A stretch of DNA of 64,000 nt. It comes from Carnegiea gigantea. Taxonomy: Eukaryota > Streptophyta > Magnoliopsida > Caryophyllales > Cactaceae. Positions 22,383 through 36,456 of this stretch are shown in pieces. Below the pieces are notes generated by a model, which worked only from the letters and a program-made list of their open reading frames with translations, was not told the DNA's origin and made no database searches. The translations under genes and the position numbers were made by a program. Position 1 is the first letter of the stretch, and every line of letters begins with the position of its first letter. The stretch lies in assembly GCA_029747015.1 (NCBI GenBank), contig JAKOGI010000007.1:516001-580000 (forward strand), given 5' to 3'.

Positions 22383-24934
22383 ATGAGAGAGTGCATCTCA
22401 ATCCACATCGGTCAAGCTGGTATCCAGGTTGGAAATGCCTGCTGGGAGCTTTACTGTCTCGAGCACGGTATCAAGGTATTAAATTTTTTCTAGAATCTAG
22501 ATCTATATCCTTCCTTCGACATTTAGGTTCGAGTCGATGTTGATGTTGATGTTGATGTTGACGTTGACGTTCTATGTCAGATCCTTGTCGATTGGTTCAT
22601 TTTGCTTGTTTTTTGTGGCTCCTTATGGTTTAATCTCTAGATCTGTGATTTAGGTGTGCATTTGAATGGAATTCTTAGATCTGTGATGCCTGGTGTCGAG
22701 ATGTCGAATTCCATGTACGACGTGATTATGTCGTCGAAAGTTTGATTGTTATGTTGTTAGTTCATCTCCGATGTTAACGATCTATCTGTTTAAGAAGTAG
22801 TTCTAACCTACAGATACATAGATTCTCAGATCTGTTATTTCAATTGCTTGAAAATGTTGATCGGCTTTTTAAATTGCTAGAAAAAATCCTGTTGTGTCTA
22901 ATTAATAGCTATGTTGATCGTAACCAAACGGAAGAACAATAGATATAGATTGAGCTTCGTTTTCATTTGGTTAGAGCTTGTAAGATCTGCGGTTGATTGA
23001 CTATTATGTTTAGTCATGGTGGTATGCGAGATAGGAATGTGTTCGATTGTTGGACATCCATTCATTATCAACTTCTGAAATTATAGATCATAATGTAGTT
23101 TAATCTGGAATAGCTATGTATCTAGTTTCAAAGACTTGGTTGCCAACTCTGGTTCAAATAATGTTGTCCGGTTGTGTTTTATTTGATGAAAGCATTTGAT
23201 CATGCCATGCAATTCTGTTGCTGTAGCGTGTAGAATTGCTTTATTGTTCCATTAGATACGTAGATTTTACTTCCATTGTGTTCAATTGGTGATAAGACTT
23301 GATTGCAGTTCTCATCATGATATTCGCACCTGGAAGGGTTATGTTACCATTTGTGGTGTTGTTATGTGTGAAGATAATACCAATTATTAATGATTGATAA
23401 AAGCTTTGCGGGAGTTGGCTGATTTATTAATTTCCTATGAAGAGTTAGTACCTCTAATATTGTTGTGACATTTTGCAGCCTGATGGCCAGATGCCCAGTG
23501 ACACAACTGTTGGAGGAGGAGATGATGCCTTCAACACCTTCTTCAGTGAAACTGGAGCAGGAAAGCACGTTCCTCGTGCTGTTTTTGTAGATCTTGAGCC
23601 TACTGTCATTGATGAAGTGAGGACTGGAACATACCGCCAGCTGTTCCACCCAGAGCAGCTTATTAGTGGCAAGGAAGATGCTGCTAACAACTTTGCACGT
23701 GGTCACTACACCAGTGAGTACTGCAGGACATATCAGGCTCTTTGTTTATGTTATGCAGTCACAGACTTGTCTCGCAATGGCTACTTGTGTCCTAATGGCT
23801 TCCATTTCATTTTATGCAGTTGGAAAGGAGATTGTGGACCTCTGCTTGGACCGCATCCGGAAGCTTGCTGACAACTGTACTGGTCTCCAAGGTTTCCTTG
23901 TCTTCAACGCTGTTGGTGGTGGTACCGGTTCTGGTCTTGGTTCGCTTCTCTTGGAGCGTCTCTCTGTAGATTACGGGAAGAAGTCCAAGTTGGGTTTCAC
24001 CATTTACCCGTCTCCCCAAATCTCTACCTCTGTGGTTGAGCCTTACAACAGTGTCCTCTCAACCCACTCACTCCTTGAGCACACTGATGTTGCTGTTCTG
24101 CTTGACAATGAAGCCATCTATGACATTTGCAGGCGCTCACTTGACATTGAGCGTCCGACATACACAAACCTTAACCGGCTGATCTCGCAGGTGATTGTCT
24201 GGATCCTTTCGATTGACATTTTTATGTTAATAGGTGAACCACATTCTCACAAACAATTTGGTTTGGTACTTACGCAGGTGATCTCATCACTCACTGCTTC
24301 ACTGAGGTTTGATGGAGCCCTGAATGTGGATGTCAATGAGTTTCAGACCAACTTGGTTCCATACCCAAGGATCCACTTTATGCTTTCCTCATATGCCCCC
24401 GTCATCTCCGCTGAGAAGGCTTACCATGAGCAGCTGTCTGTTGCTGAGATCACCACCAGCGCATTTGAGCCCTCTTCCATGATGGCCAAGTGTGACCCAC
24501 GTCACGGCAAGTACATGGCTTGCTGCCTGATGTACCGTGGTGATGTGGTGCCCAAGGATGTGAATGCTGCTGTGGCCACCATCAAGACCAAGCGTACCAT
24601 CCAGTTTGTGGACTGGTGTCCCACTGGTTTCAAGTGTGGTATCAACTACCAGCCTCCCAGTGTTGTCCCTGGTGGTGACCTTGCTAAAGTCCAGAGAGCT
24701 GTCTGCATGATCTCCAACTCCACCAGTGTTGCTGAGGTGTTCTCTAGGATCGACCACAAGTTTGACCTCATGTACGCCAAGAGGGCCTTTGTCCACTGGT
24801 ATGTGGGTGAGGGTATGGAGGAAGGTGAATTCTCCGAGGCTCGTGAGGACCTTGCTGCTCTGGAGAAGGACTATGAGGAGGTTGGTGCTGAGGGTGCTGA
24901 GGATGAGGAGGGTGAGGATGGTGATGAGTACTAA
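22383..24934 (+). CDS. TUA: Alpha-tubulin, copy 1, 4 exons, 451 aa
   Basis: This is the alpha subunit of the tubulin heterodimer that builds cortical, spindle and phragmoplast microtubules. Exons are 22383-22475, 23479-23713, 23820-24190 and 24278-24934 (1356 nt, phases consistent). It starts [13 protein letters not shown] (autoregulation-type MREC start), has the GTP-binding GGGTGSG loop in exon 3 and the H3/T7 region [18 protein letters not shown], and ends GEDGDEY with the C-terminal Tyr. Residue 40, the usual acetylated Lys, is Thr ([11 protein letters not shown]). Intron 1 is 1003 bp; introns 2 and 3 are short (106 and 87 bp). The protein is identical, as far as I can compare, to the neighbouring gene at 27007. 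Intron position and length fit plant TUA genes. Confidence 0.97.
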
Positions 24935-26830
24935 AGAAAAGTGACCATTTCCTGTGATGTTTGAGGCTGGTTTATTGTCTTCTCTTCTTTTGTTTTTCAT
25001 GCAAGTAGTGCATCGTGCTGTTATGTTGTGTACGGTGTACCCAGTTTGAGATACTATGTGATGTAGGATAATTACATCTTAAGTGATGCTATGAATTCAG
25101 TGTTTTCAGTATTATTATATTGTCTTTCTGCTTTATGCTTTTGTTAGGATACCATCTCTATGTTGCTCTAGTCCAGTCGTGACCGCCAATGGTTTTTAAT
25201 GGAGTTCATACATGACAAATGAGCCCTATCTCGCCCATTGTGTTTTGAATTGGTGGGTCTATGCTTATGCAAGTGCCTGATCAGATTGTAAAATATGCAT
25301 GCGAGATGATCTAACTGTCTAAGGTTTGTTTCTTTGTCCTATCCAAATCTAGTGGTTACCCCATATGGTATGTCAGAACTCGCAGTTGAATACAAATGAG
25401 AGCGGGACATTGAACTCACGAGTCACAAGCATTGTTAACACTCATCCCAATTCCCATTACTCCTAAGTAGCCAATTCTTCCCATACATATGAGCATCTCT
25501 CTCTGCTAAAAAGTAGTTTTCGATGGATTTGGATGAACTAACTAGAAAAAGAATTTTTGTCCACGTTATGCCCAAATATAGCTGCTAGATAGTTTTCGGT
25601 TTGATGAAACAAATATATCATAGGTTTGAATATCAAATCTGTTCACAACATAGCTAGATAATTAACATTTAGCTTATTTTGTCGGATCTTTTAAAATCAT
25701 TTTGGAATGGCGAGTTTAAAATTTTTGTAAATGGATGTCTCACTTTCAAATCTTATAGAATTTAGCAAATACAAAAGAGGTTTATGGGTGTCCTTTAGAA
25801 AAAACTAAATATTTTTAAAGACAGTTTCTTTTAAATTTGACTAGGAAGGCATATAATAGGATATATATTTCATGAATACATACCTACCCACTTTCATTTA
25901 CGAGAATAGATATGGTGACAGTTGGTATTCTATATGAACAATTTTTTAACCCTAAGGTCCCCAAGGAAGGAGAAACTATACTAATCACTGTTACCAACCA
26001 AACCAATGTCTTTGACAACTGAATCAAACACAAATTCAGGACCATCATTCAAGAGAGTCTCAGTAGGCGAGACGTATTGTTAAAGATTACCAATGAATGA
26101 GCCACGGAATTTGCCTCGATATATGTAAGAAATAGCACACAACTCAAAAGCCTTAGAAGTTAGAAAGTTCAATAATAATATCAAAAATGAACAAACGGAC
26201 ATCCTTAACTAGACACTCTTTCGTCATGATTTTAGACATGAATGGCACACAATCTCCTTCGATTGAAATGTTGCAAAGAGGCATGCTTTTTTGATTTATT
26301 ATAAGTTCATGCTCTTTTTAATTTATCGTAAGTATTTATCATCAACATTAAGTAATTTTAGCATAATTTAGCACAATTCAACATTATTCAGCACAATTTA
26401 CTATTATTTAGCACTGTTAAGTATTTCTTTAAAATACTTAATTATATTTTCCTTAACCATTTGATATAATTCAACATATTTCATCACTAATAAGTAATAA
26501 CTATCATTCATAAGTTGAAAAAAATGTGCCTCAAAATCATGATTTAGAGCCAACTTGGTAACAGATGCAAGTTCGAGCGGACCGAGCCTCCTTCACCAAA
26601 GGCCCAACCGCCCAAGAAACCAGTACGTTGCGCAACCCCGCACATACTCACAGCACCAATCCGATCGTACACGGTTAGATTAGCACTCACGTGAGCGACC
26701 ATGTCAACCCCCTGTAACCAACCACTAACCACAGTCCGAAGGGCGGGAAAAAAAAGAAAATATATTTGTCAGATATTCCGTCACATACTCGCATCCACCA
26801 TGCCACCCATTTCTCTCACTTCTGCCTGAC
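24935..26830. other. Intergenic between the tubulin genes
   Basis: 3'UTR of copy 1, then AT-rich DNA. A stretch at about 26290-26510 repeats ttagcac/ttcagcacaattta units and resembles a decayed MITE, without definable ends. A perfect 10-bp palindrome CTCACGTGAG (G-box core CACGTG) lies at 26686-26695 in the promoter of the second gene. Confidence 0.5.
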
Positions 26831-26838
26831 TATAAATA
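26831..26838 (+). promoter_or_regulatory. TATA box of the second alpha-tubulin gene
   Basis: TATAAATA, 176 bp before the ATG and positioned like the TATAAG of copy 1. The following ctacgccctctt matches the first gene's downstream sequence. Confidence 0.75.
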
Positions 26839-26925
26839 CTACGCCCTCTTCGCCCTCCCATTCAAAATAAAAAAGGTTTCCCTTGTAGTTCGCATCTTTC
26901 TCTATCTAGTTCTTCAATCCCTAAA

Positions 26926-26949
26926 GAAGGCGTCTTCATAAACGCCTTC
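26926..26949 (+). promoter_or_regulatory. 5'UTR hairpin of alpha-tubulin gene 2
   Basis: Identical 24 bases to the copy-1 hairpin (GAAGGCGT, loop CTTCATAA, ACGCCTTC), 57 bases before the ATG. Leader bases on either side have diverged more. Confidence 0.7.
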
Positions 26950-27006
26950 GTCCTTTCTTTCTCCTTCTTAATCTTCTTCGATCAGATCTAGAATTTCTCT
27001 GCGAAA

Positions 27007-29659
<2,653 letters not shown>

Positions 29660-31048
29660 GGAAACTCAAGCATCTCTGCCGATGTGTAATTGTTTACTGC
29701 TGGCTTATTGTGTCCTGTTCTCTGTTTTTGTTGCACATTAGTGCTTTGTGCTGGCTGTGTTGTGTACCCAGTTTGAGACTAGTATGTGTTTGTATGAATG
29801 AGATAACTCTGTTTCTAAAGTGATGCTATAAATTTGGTGTTTTATGGCTTTATTGTTAATCGCACCAGTCCATGCTTATGGCAGTCTCTGATCAGCTGGG
29901 AAATTTTGTTAATTGCATACTACTCTGTGACTGAGGTGCTTTTACCTGAGCCCTGAGGCTGTTCTGTACTTCAATATTTGTGACGAAGACATATTTGAAA
30001 TTGGCATACGGCTATCCCCTTTTGTGAACTTCAGTGGATTACTGTTGACATTTCTTTCTGACTCTGGGTTCTGCATGCAAAAGCAATATATTACGTTACT
30101 AAAGAAGAAACTAATATTAGGGCATACACCAGAAATAGAATTATTGAGCCAGAGGTTAGTCTGCTTTAGTCGTACCATGCCAACTGAATAGCAAAGCGGG
30201 TCATCAAAATGGCGAATGGAGGGAGAGACTGAATAGTGAAGCGGGTCATCAAAATGACAAATGGAGGGAGAGATTGAGGAGAGCGTCATTTTTTACGTGA
30301 CTCCTTGGTATTTGTCAAATCGAGGGTCTTATTGTTATTGTTATGAGCATATTGAGCCAACTGTTTACTCTAATGTGCTCTAATATATCAATTCTTAGTT
30401 AAATTTATTTCAATATGTTCAAACTTATTTCAATTTACTCCAATTTATCCATAAATTTGCTTTCAAACCGCTCAAATATGGTTAAACATGCTCTAACATA
30501 TTCTTTTCCTACTCTAACCTGCCATCTACTTGATATGCTTATAACGAACCGGCCATGAATATGTGTTTTTCCCACCCTCTAAAAACAGGTACCAAAATCC
30601 ATCACTATCTATGAGATGACAATCTTTTTGTGGTGACATAAGTTTCCTTTTGTCACTAGAACACGAATGTCTGCCCCCTTTCTTTCCAAGGTTTGCAGAG
30701 CTACCAACTGAAATTTCTTTCCTCACCTTCTCCCATTATCATCAATTCATCACTACTTTCTTTTCTCTGCCTAAACTCGGGGCGTTCAACTCAATGTTTC
30801 AGCTTGATTCTTCAAACTTTTCACAATTGATTCCGGGTTACTAAGATCCGACCCAATAATCAAGCCCCCATATTAAGCTGTTGAATTGCTTACAGTTAAC
30901 ATTGTTCAAGTCGAAACCCTAGCCTAAATTCTCCAATCAATCGACTTAGACGGATATGTTCGAGAAGCAAAAGACTGGTTTTGCTCGAAAAATGTTGCCG
31001 ATGGTAGGAGTTGAGCCACCAAGTTATCGGGGAGGGAGACACAAATGG
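29660..31048. other. Intergenic after the tubulin pair
   Basis: 3'UTR of tubulin copy 2, a 45-bp tandem repeat, and at about 30320-30510 a stretch with ttcaa/tactcc/gctctaa units that resembles the MITE interior at 7166-7383 on the other strand. No gene recognised. Confidence 0.5.
30183..30272. repeat. Two-copy 45-bp tandem repeat
   Basis: The unit begins actgaatag and contains gcgggtcatcaaaatg and aatggagggagaga. It occurs at 30183-30227 and 30228-30272 with few differences. Confidence 0.75.
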
Positions 31049-31069
31049 CCCCCCCCCCCCAAAAAAAAA
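31049..31069. repeat. C12A9 junction tract
   Basis: Twelve C are directly followed by nine A, about 100 bp upstream of the TATA box of the next gene. Confidence 0.9.
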
Positions 31070-31166
31070 GGGAGGAGGGAAAAGAGCAAATGGAGCAACG
31101 GAAAACTGAAGGGCGGTTGAAGCAAGCAAGAATTACAAAAACAAGAAGACGAAGAAATCAACATTG

Positions 31167-31174
31167 TATAAATA
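31167..31174 (+). promoter_or_regulatory. TATA box of the coiled-coil protein gene
   Basis: TATAAATA. It predicts a transcription start near 31200, which places the in-frame ATG at 31181 outside the transcript and favours the ATG at 31283. Confidence 0.65.
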
Positions 31175-31208
31175 GCAAGGTTGAGGGTGCTGCTGCAATT
31201 CTGTAAGT

Positions 31209-31212
<4 letters not shown>

Positions 31213-31248
<36 letters not shown>
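31213..31248. repeat. (AG)18 microsatellite in the 5'UTR
   Basis: Eighteen AG dinucleotides between the TATA box and the start codon of the gene at 31283. Confidence 0.95.
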
Positions 31249-31254
<6 letters not shown>

Positions 31255-31282
31255 AGATTACTACTGCAATTCTGGGAACATC

Positions 31283-33194
31283 ATGAATAATAGTAACAAC
31301 AACAAGGATGAGCATCAAATTTCCTCTATTCCTCAGCCTGAAGCTGTCAACCTCAACCTCAACGTCCCTGTGACTGTGAGTTCTTGTTTAATTTGCATAA
31401 GCTCAATTTGCTTTCTTGATGATTTTGCTCTCATTTTCACAATCTTGGTCGTCTTTACTTGGTGATTTCATCAGCTGAATTTGTTGGGTAATCTACAAAA
31501 AGCAAGTACGGATAACAGGGGAAAGAAACCCAAAATTGGTAGCTCTTCTTCAGTTGACAATGCGGTTTCCCTGATAATACATGAAAACCCACCAAGTAAT
31601 CAATCAACTTATGATCACCAAAATCAACAGCATGGTGATCGAGATCTTTGTGCAATTATTCGATCGAATCCTGGTTCCCATTCAACCCATTTACCGTCCT
31701 CAAATCAACCCATTCATTGTCCTCGACCTCAAAATGCTCCTCGTAGAGGTAAGCTCACATGTGTGATAAAATGGCCATTATGCTGTTGCTAACATCTGCC
31801 AATTGTATCTCTTATGCCATGTTGGATTTCTTCTTTTCAGTGTTTCTTTGTAGCTTTTTCCTTGACACTATCTTGGATTTGAATGGCACCCTGAAAATGT
31901 GTGCAATAAGGCGCAGTGTAATATGATACATTTTCAATCTTTGCTTGGAATTTGGAAAGTGGTTCCATGTTTGATAGCAATGCTTGTGGTTGATGTTTGA
32001 TGAAAATTTCTTGAGTTGATCCTTCAATGTTTATGTGTTTATCTGTCTGTGTCTTCAATCTTCTCATGTTTTATTTTTCAATTCCAAATGAAAGTTTCTT
32101 GAGCTGATTTTTTCAATTTTATGTGATCGGTGCTTGATGAAAATTCCCAAGTCTAGTCTAAATGGGTTGTGACTATGTGTCCATATCTTCAATCTTATCA
32201 CGTTTTGTAAGAATTTTAGCCGGTACTTCAACTGTTCAATGTCTATCCTTACGTGCTTGCACTTATGCTTTACTTGATGAAAATTCCCAAGTCTAGTCTA
32301 AATGGATTATGTTTATTTTTGGTGCAAAAATGGATGAATTATGTTTATGTGTCTGTGTCTTCAATCTTATCATGTTTTGTAAGTTTTTAGTTGATCCTTA
32401 GGATCCTTTAATGCAATCTTTCCTTTCATGTACTTATCCTTTACCTGATGCATGTATGATGCAACTACTTTGCTTTGCCAGTGGAGATGCCAACACCTAC
32501 CCCAGTTGATTCAGTGCACTCATGTCAGATAGAAGTCATTCAGCCATCAGGAAGCATCTGTGGGAGGCGCTGTCACTGTGCTGCTGTTGTATGGCACTTT
32601 TGCGCGATCTCTCTTATGAGTTCAACCTTTTCCTGTTCTAGCTTTATTCACTCAGGGTTTCTTGTATTCGGCTTCCTGTTCTATGCTGTGCAGTTAGTAG
32701 AGAATGCGCAGCTTCGGAGTGAGGTTGCTAGTCTTGAGGCAGACCTAGCTAATGTCAAGAGCCGCCTTGAAAAACTCGAAAAAGAAGTTGTCTTGAAGCC
32801 ATCTGATGGGGAACAATCGAAGCCAAAGAGGGCAAGATCGAAAAAGGATGTTGCTCCATTTCAAGATAACAGGCCTAATATGAAAAAACCTCGTCCTGGG
32901 CGAAGCAGTTCCTTAAAAGATGACAAAGTCCAACATAAAAGCGGTCAGAAGACTTCTCAAGTAACTGCAACATCTCAGCATAAAGTTGTTGGAAGAACCA
33001 CTGACCTCAACTCAAACAGTAAGAACCCCGCTGAAGCCAGTTCTAATCCTGCTGCCCATAGCCCAAGTTTCCTTGAGTTGATGCAATCAAATGTCGGTTC
33101 TCAAGGCACTGTGTTTCGTCAGAGAAGGGGGGAAGTTGTTAATGTTGTAGAAAATTTGAACGAGCCGCGCACAAGCAGAAAGCGCACAACATGA
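31283..33194 (+). CDS. Unrecognised protein with coiled coil and basic C-terminal half, 4 exons, 324 aa
   Basis: I do not recognise the family. Exons are 31283-31375, 31475-31748, 32482-32588 and 32694-33194, with GT-AG introns and matching phases (975 nt). The N-terminal half is Asn/Ser/Gln/Pro-rich and low-complexity, with a short Cys-rich patch (CGRRCHCAAV). Then comes a heptad-like coiled coil, VENAQLRSEVASLEADLANV followed by KSRLEKLEKEV. Next is a basic segment with nuclear-localisation-like KPKRARSKKD and KKPRPGR, and a Ser-rich tail ending SRKRTT. A nuclear or chromosome-associated role is a guess. The 105-nt third intron is a multiple of three without stops, so its retention would add a hydrophobic 35-residue insert. 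Beyond the TGA, another frame stays open to a strong donor at about 33231, so 3' exons may exist. Confidence 0.6.
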
Positions 33195-34336
33195 GGAGGC
33201 AGATGACATTGCCAGCACATCTGCTCAAGGTAAGACCCATTACAGAAATTGAAGGCCTAATTTTTTCGAAGAATGAAACCTGTGACCCAGGATTGTTTCT
33301 AAGCTAGCCATTTACTTTGATGTGATTTCTTAGCTAGAATTCTACACCAATTTGATTTCAAGTTCATGAAATTTGCTAAAGCTTTTATAGAGAAGTAGTA
33401 GCCTTTTTAATGGCAAACCTAACTATTGCACTTTAAATGCTTGTGAGTCATATGATCACTCTTCTAAATCATGCCACTGTCGTTAAGCATGAAAATAGTT
33501 TTGTCTTATAAATCATCCCAATGCATTCTCTACACTAATTATATTCTAAGGAGTTCACATAAGTATACTCTGTGTAACATACTTTCTATTTTTTGTCATG
33601 AATTAAACCAAATTTTTGGCAATCTTATTATGTAGACTATACATAGTGAACGATTTATTTATACCTTAAGGATGTGTCAGATTAGTTCTTTTGCCCTTCA
33701 TCTGGTGTTAAAAATAAACAACTATATCAACAATAAGGTGTTTTCAGTTCGATTATATTACAGATTAAAATGGTCTAATATGATTCGAACATGAAAGGAT
33801 AGGAATTTGCGACGTATCCTCCCCCCCAAAAAAAAGCGACTAGAAGAAGCCTGTATGTCATGCCCCTAGTAAACTTCATGTCTCTAGGGTGTGAAATAGT
33901 GACCCTACATCTCTAGATAAAAAGTTCACATATCTTCTGGAAGCTTTTTGTAAGATTGGTATTCAAATCTATATTCAATCTGATCTCTCATCAACAAATC
34001 AAACTATCAAAGTCAAGCAAAATTGAGAAAAATGAGCATGCTTTTGTTTGGGGTCCACACCAACGTAGGCCCCCCTAAAAGATAACTTTGTGAGTCTTTG
34101 TTTAAGGCGACATGATTTTCATAAAAATTATAATAAATCATAATTAAGCCACTCATTATTTTCACTAATTAAGTTCATGATCTGTCTTCCAAGAGAAAAG
34201 CATATCAGGTATCCAAAGTTTTTCGTGCATTGAAACAATGTTGTGTGTTTGGTGTGGAAATTGAGTTGCAAAAACTTACTTCATTGGTTGTTAATGTGAT
34301 GAAAAGTTATGTGATTATGATACATTTAACTTTGAT
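33195..34336. other. Intergenic or 3' intron/UTR of the coiled-coil gene
   Basis: AT-rich sequence without recognisable coding regions. A C7A8 tract lies at 33821-33835. Confidence 0.45.
33821..33835. repeat. C7A8 junction tract
   Basis: Seven C are directly followed by eight A, the same polarity as the other tracts on this strand. Confidence 0.85.
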
Positions 34337-34758
34337 GGTGTGTTTGGCAGGGTTGAAAATCATTTTTCTAGAAAATAGTTTTCCATGTAAAATGATTTTT
34401 TATGTAAAATGATTTTCAACTCATATTTTCAATTGTTTGGTAAAAGAAAAAATGAACTTTCTGGATAATGAGTTTGATTAGTAACAAAATGAACAAAAAA
34501 GCTAAAAATAATTTTCCTTAATCTTCGAACCATATGTCGAGAAAATAGACACGGAATAGCGAAAGAGTGTGAGACAGTATGAAAGTCCAAAAAACGTAAA
34601 ATCAACTTACACTCTATTCAAAGTGAAAATATTTTCCTTCATTCTAGGAAAAATGATTTTCCCCTGAAAATGAATTTCTCCTCCTTGTTTTACGAAAAAC
34701 CGTAAAGTGAGAAAATAATTTTTCAGGAAAATAATTTTCACTCCTACCAAATACACCC
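34337..34758. mobile_element. MITE, family shared with the element at 47175
   Basis: About 420 bp with inverted ends: GGTGTGTTTGGCAGGGTTGA at the left against GGGTGTATTTGGTAGGAGTG as the reverse complement of the right. Both are followed by aaaatcatttt-type repeats. The interior consists of short inverted aaaatgattttc/gaaaatcatttt modules. A target duplication is not evident. No coding capacity. Confidence 0.7.
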
Positions 34759-36456
34759 TTAATGGTGAAAATTATATATCTAAATAATAAAGTTAGACAT
34801 GTATTTTGTATCATATCATACTTACATATATATGCTCTTAAATTAGAGGGACTAAATATCTTTACTAATGTAATGTAGGTATTTAATAGGTCGGTTAATG
34901 GACTCTACGTGCATACGAGTGCGCCTCTCTTACTGTCTTACATATATTTCTTATGGATCACTTGTTTGAAGGTTTACAAGTGCAGGTTAATGTATAAATG
35001 ATCCACACATCTTAATATGGGAAAATTCACTTCTCAAAACTTCATGTGGTTATTACAAATATTATTATATCTTCTGTAACTTTAATATAATTATGAATTA
35101 TTTATGAGGAAAATCCATAGCTAAGTTATCATATATTAATTATTAAACCTATGTCAAAATTAGACACATAAATTTAAAGAGCCTCGATAAATAGAAAATA
35201 ATATACTCAGCCTGCCCCCCAAAAGAAAGGCATTAAGTATGTCTTCCTTTTATCTTGTCCCAAAATTGGGCTCATTGAGGCATCTCTCTGTAAACAATAA
35301 ACTTCAATTAATGCCTCATGACCCATGAAAATGCAATTTGGATGCCAAATTTCAACTGTTTGACTTATCTTGTCCCAAAAAGACATCGCACCTTCCTCTT
35401 AATTTTCATTTGACTTTCGTTGTTAGAAATTCTGAAAACATCAAGAATAGCGGAAACAAAAACAAAGAAATGATATCTCTTCAACACAATTTTCATCCAT
35501 TTTTGCAATTCCCAACCCTTAACAATGTCTTATGAAAAACATGTCAATTTTGTCGGTAATCTACACTTTGATCTCCAAGTTAGCTGTTTTTCATTTGCAT
35601 GCTTCTGCACTTATATTTTAGATTCGGAGTTTATAGACTCCGTCACGTGACACGTACAATTTCTACCTAAAAAGAGGGATCTATTCAATTTCCGTTCTCT
35701 TTTTTTTTTGTTTTTTAAAAAGAGCAAATACAATAATGAACCAAAATATTGGCTCACAACTGAAAATCTACCCCTTCATATTATTCCATAAGCCACCTTT
35801 TTTGCTCCTAAGTTTTCATCCCCACAATACAAGATTCATAATTTCAATTCATTAAATAAAATACTCATTGACTCATTCTATAACACACAACTTTCTTGTT
35901 TCTTTTTTAAAAAAAGAAAAAATCAATTAAAATTGAAAAAAAAAGGTAAGGAGAAACGGCTTGTAAGCCGGCTTAGTGCTCCGAGCCTTCCTTGCAAGTC
36001 GCTGTAACTTGTGCCAGCCGCTCGACTCCTTTCTGAAGATGTTATGAGCCGCCGCTACACGTGCTCGCGTGACTCTTTTCACCAACGTTTACTCGTAAGA
36101 CACACAAAATTTTATTTTCAACAATTATAGTTAGATAAGCTAATGCTAATTTTACATGTGTGCTTGTGGGACTTATGGGAGCAAATACCCCCCCCCCCCC
36201 AAAAAAAAAAAAATCTTTATCCATTTGATCGCCTTTATTTGGGTTTTCCCCATTCAAACAATTCGTAATCCGAGAAAACAACCCAGAAAAAATGAGTCCT
36301 GGCCGAAAAGGAAACGTAATCTACCATTTTTAACCATGAATTATATCAAATGAAGCCCCTCCCTCAATTCATAATCATCATCATCGTCATCATCCCCCCT
36401 CACAAAATCTGTCAAATTCTCTCTTCCCCATTCCCACATTTTCTCCGACGACGACA
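34759..36456. other. Intergenic upstream of the SMI1/KNR4-like gene
   Basis: AT-rich DNA with a short C6A4 tract at 35215-35224 and a GC-richer patch at 35955-36065 containing the near-palindrome cggcttgtaagccgg. The last 150 bases are the likely promoter and leader of the next gene. No coding sequence seen. Confidence 0.5.
36188..36213. repeat. C13A13 junction tract
   Basis: Thirteen C are directly followed by thirteen A, about 240 bp upstream of the start codon of the SMI1/KNR4-like gene. Confidence 0.9.

Noticed and set aside
23666..24934. Single 422-codon tubulin exon
   Set aside because: The open frame runs through introns 2 and 3 by chance; the conserved HYTIGKE and ISQVISS junctions require splicing.
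24389..25000. 203-codon minus-strand open frame over the tubulin last exon
   Set aside because: Exactly antisense to the conserved alpha-tubulin exon 4, and repeated as the antisense of copy 2 (29114-29521).
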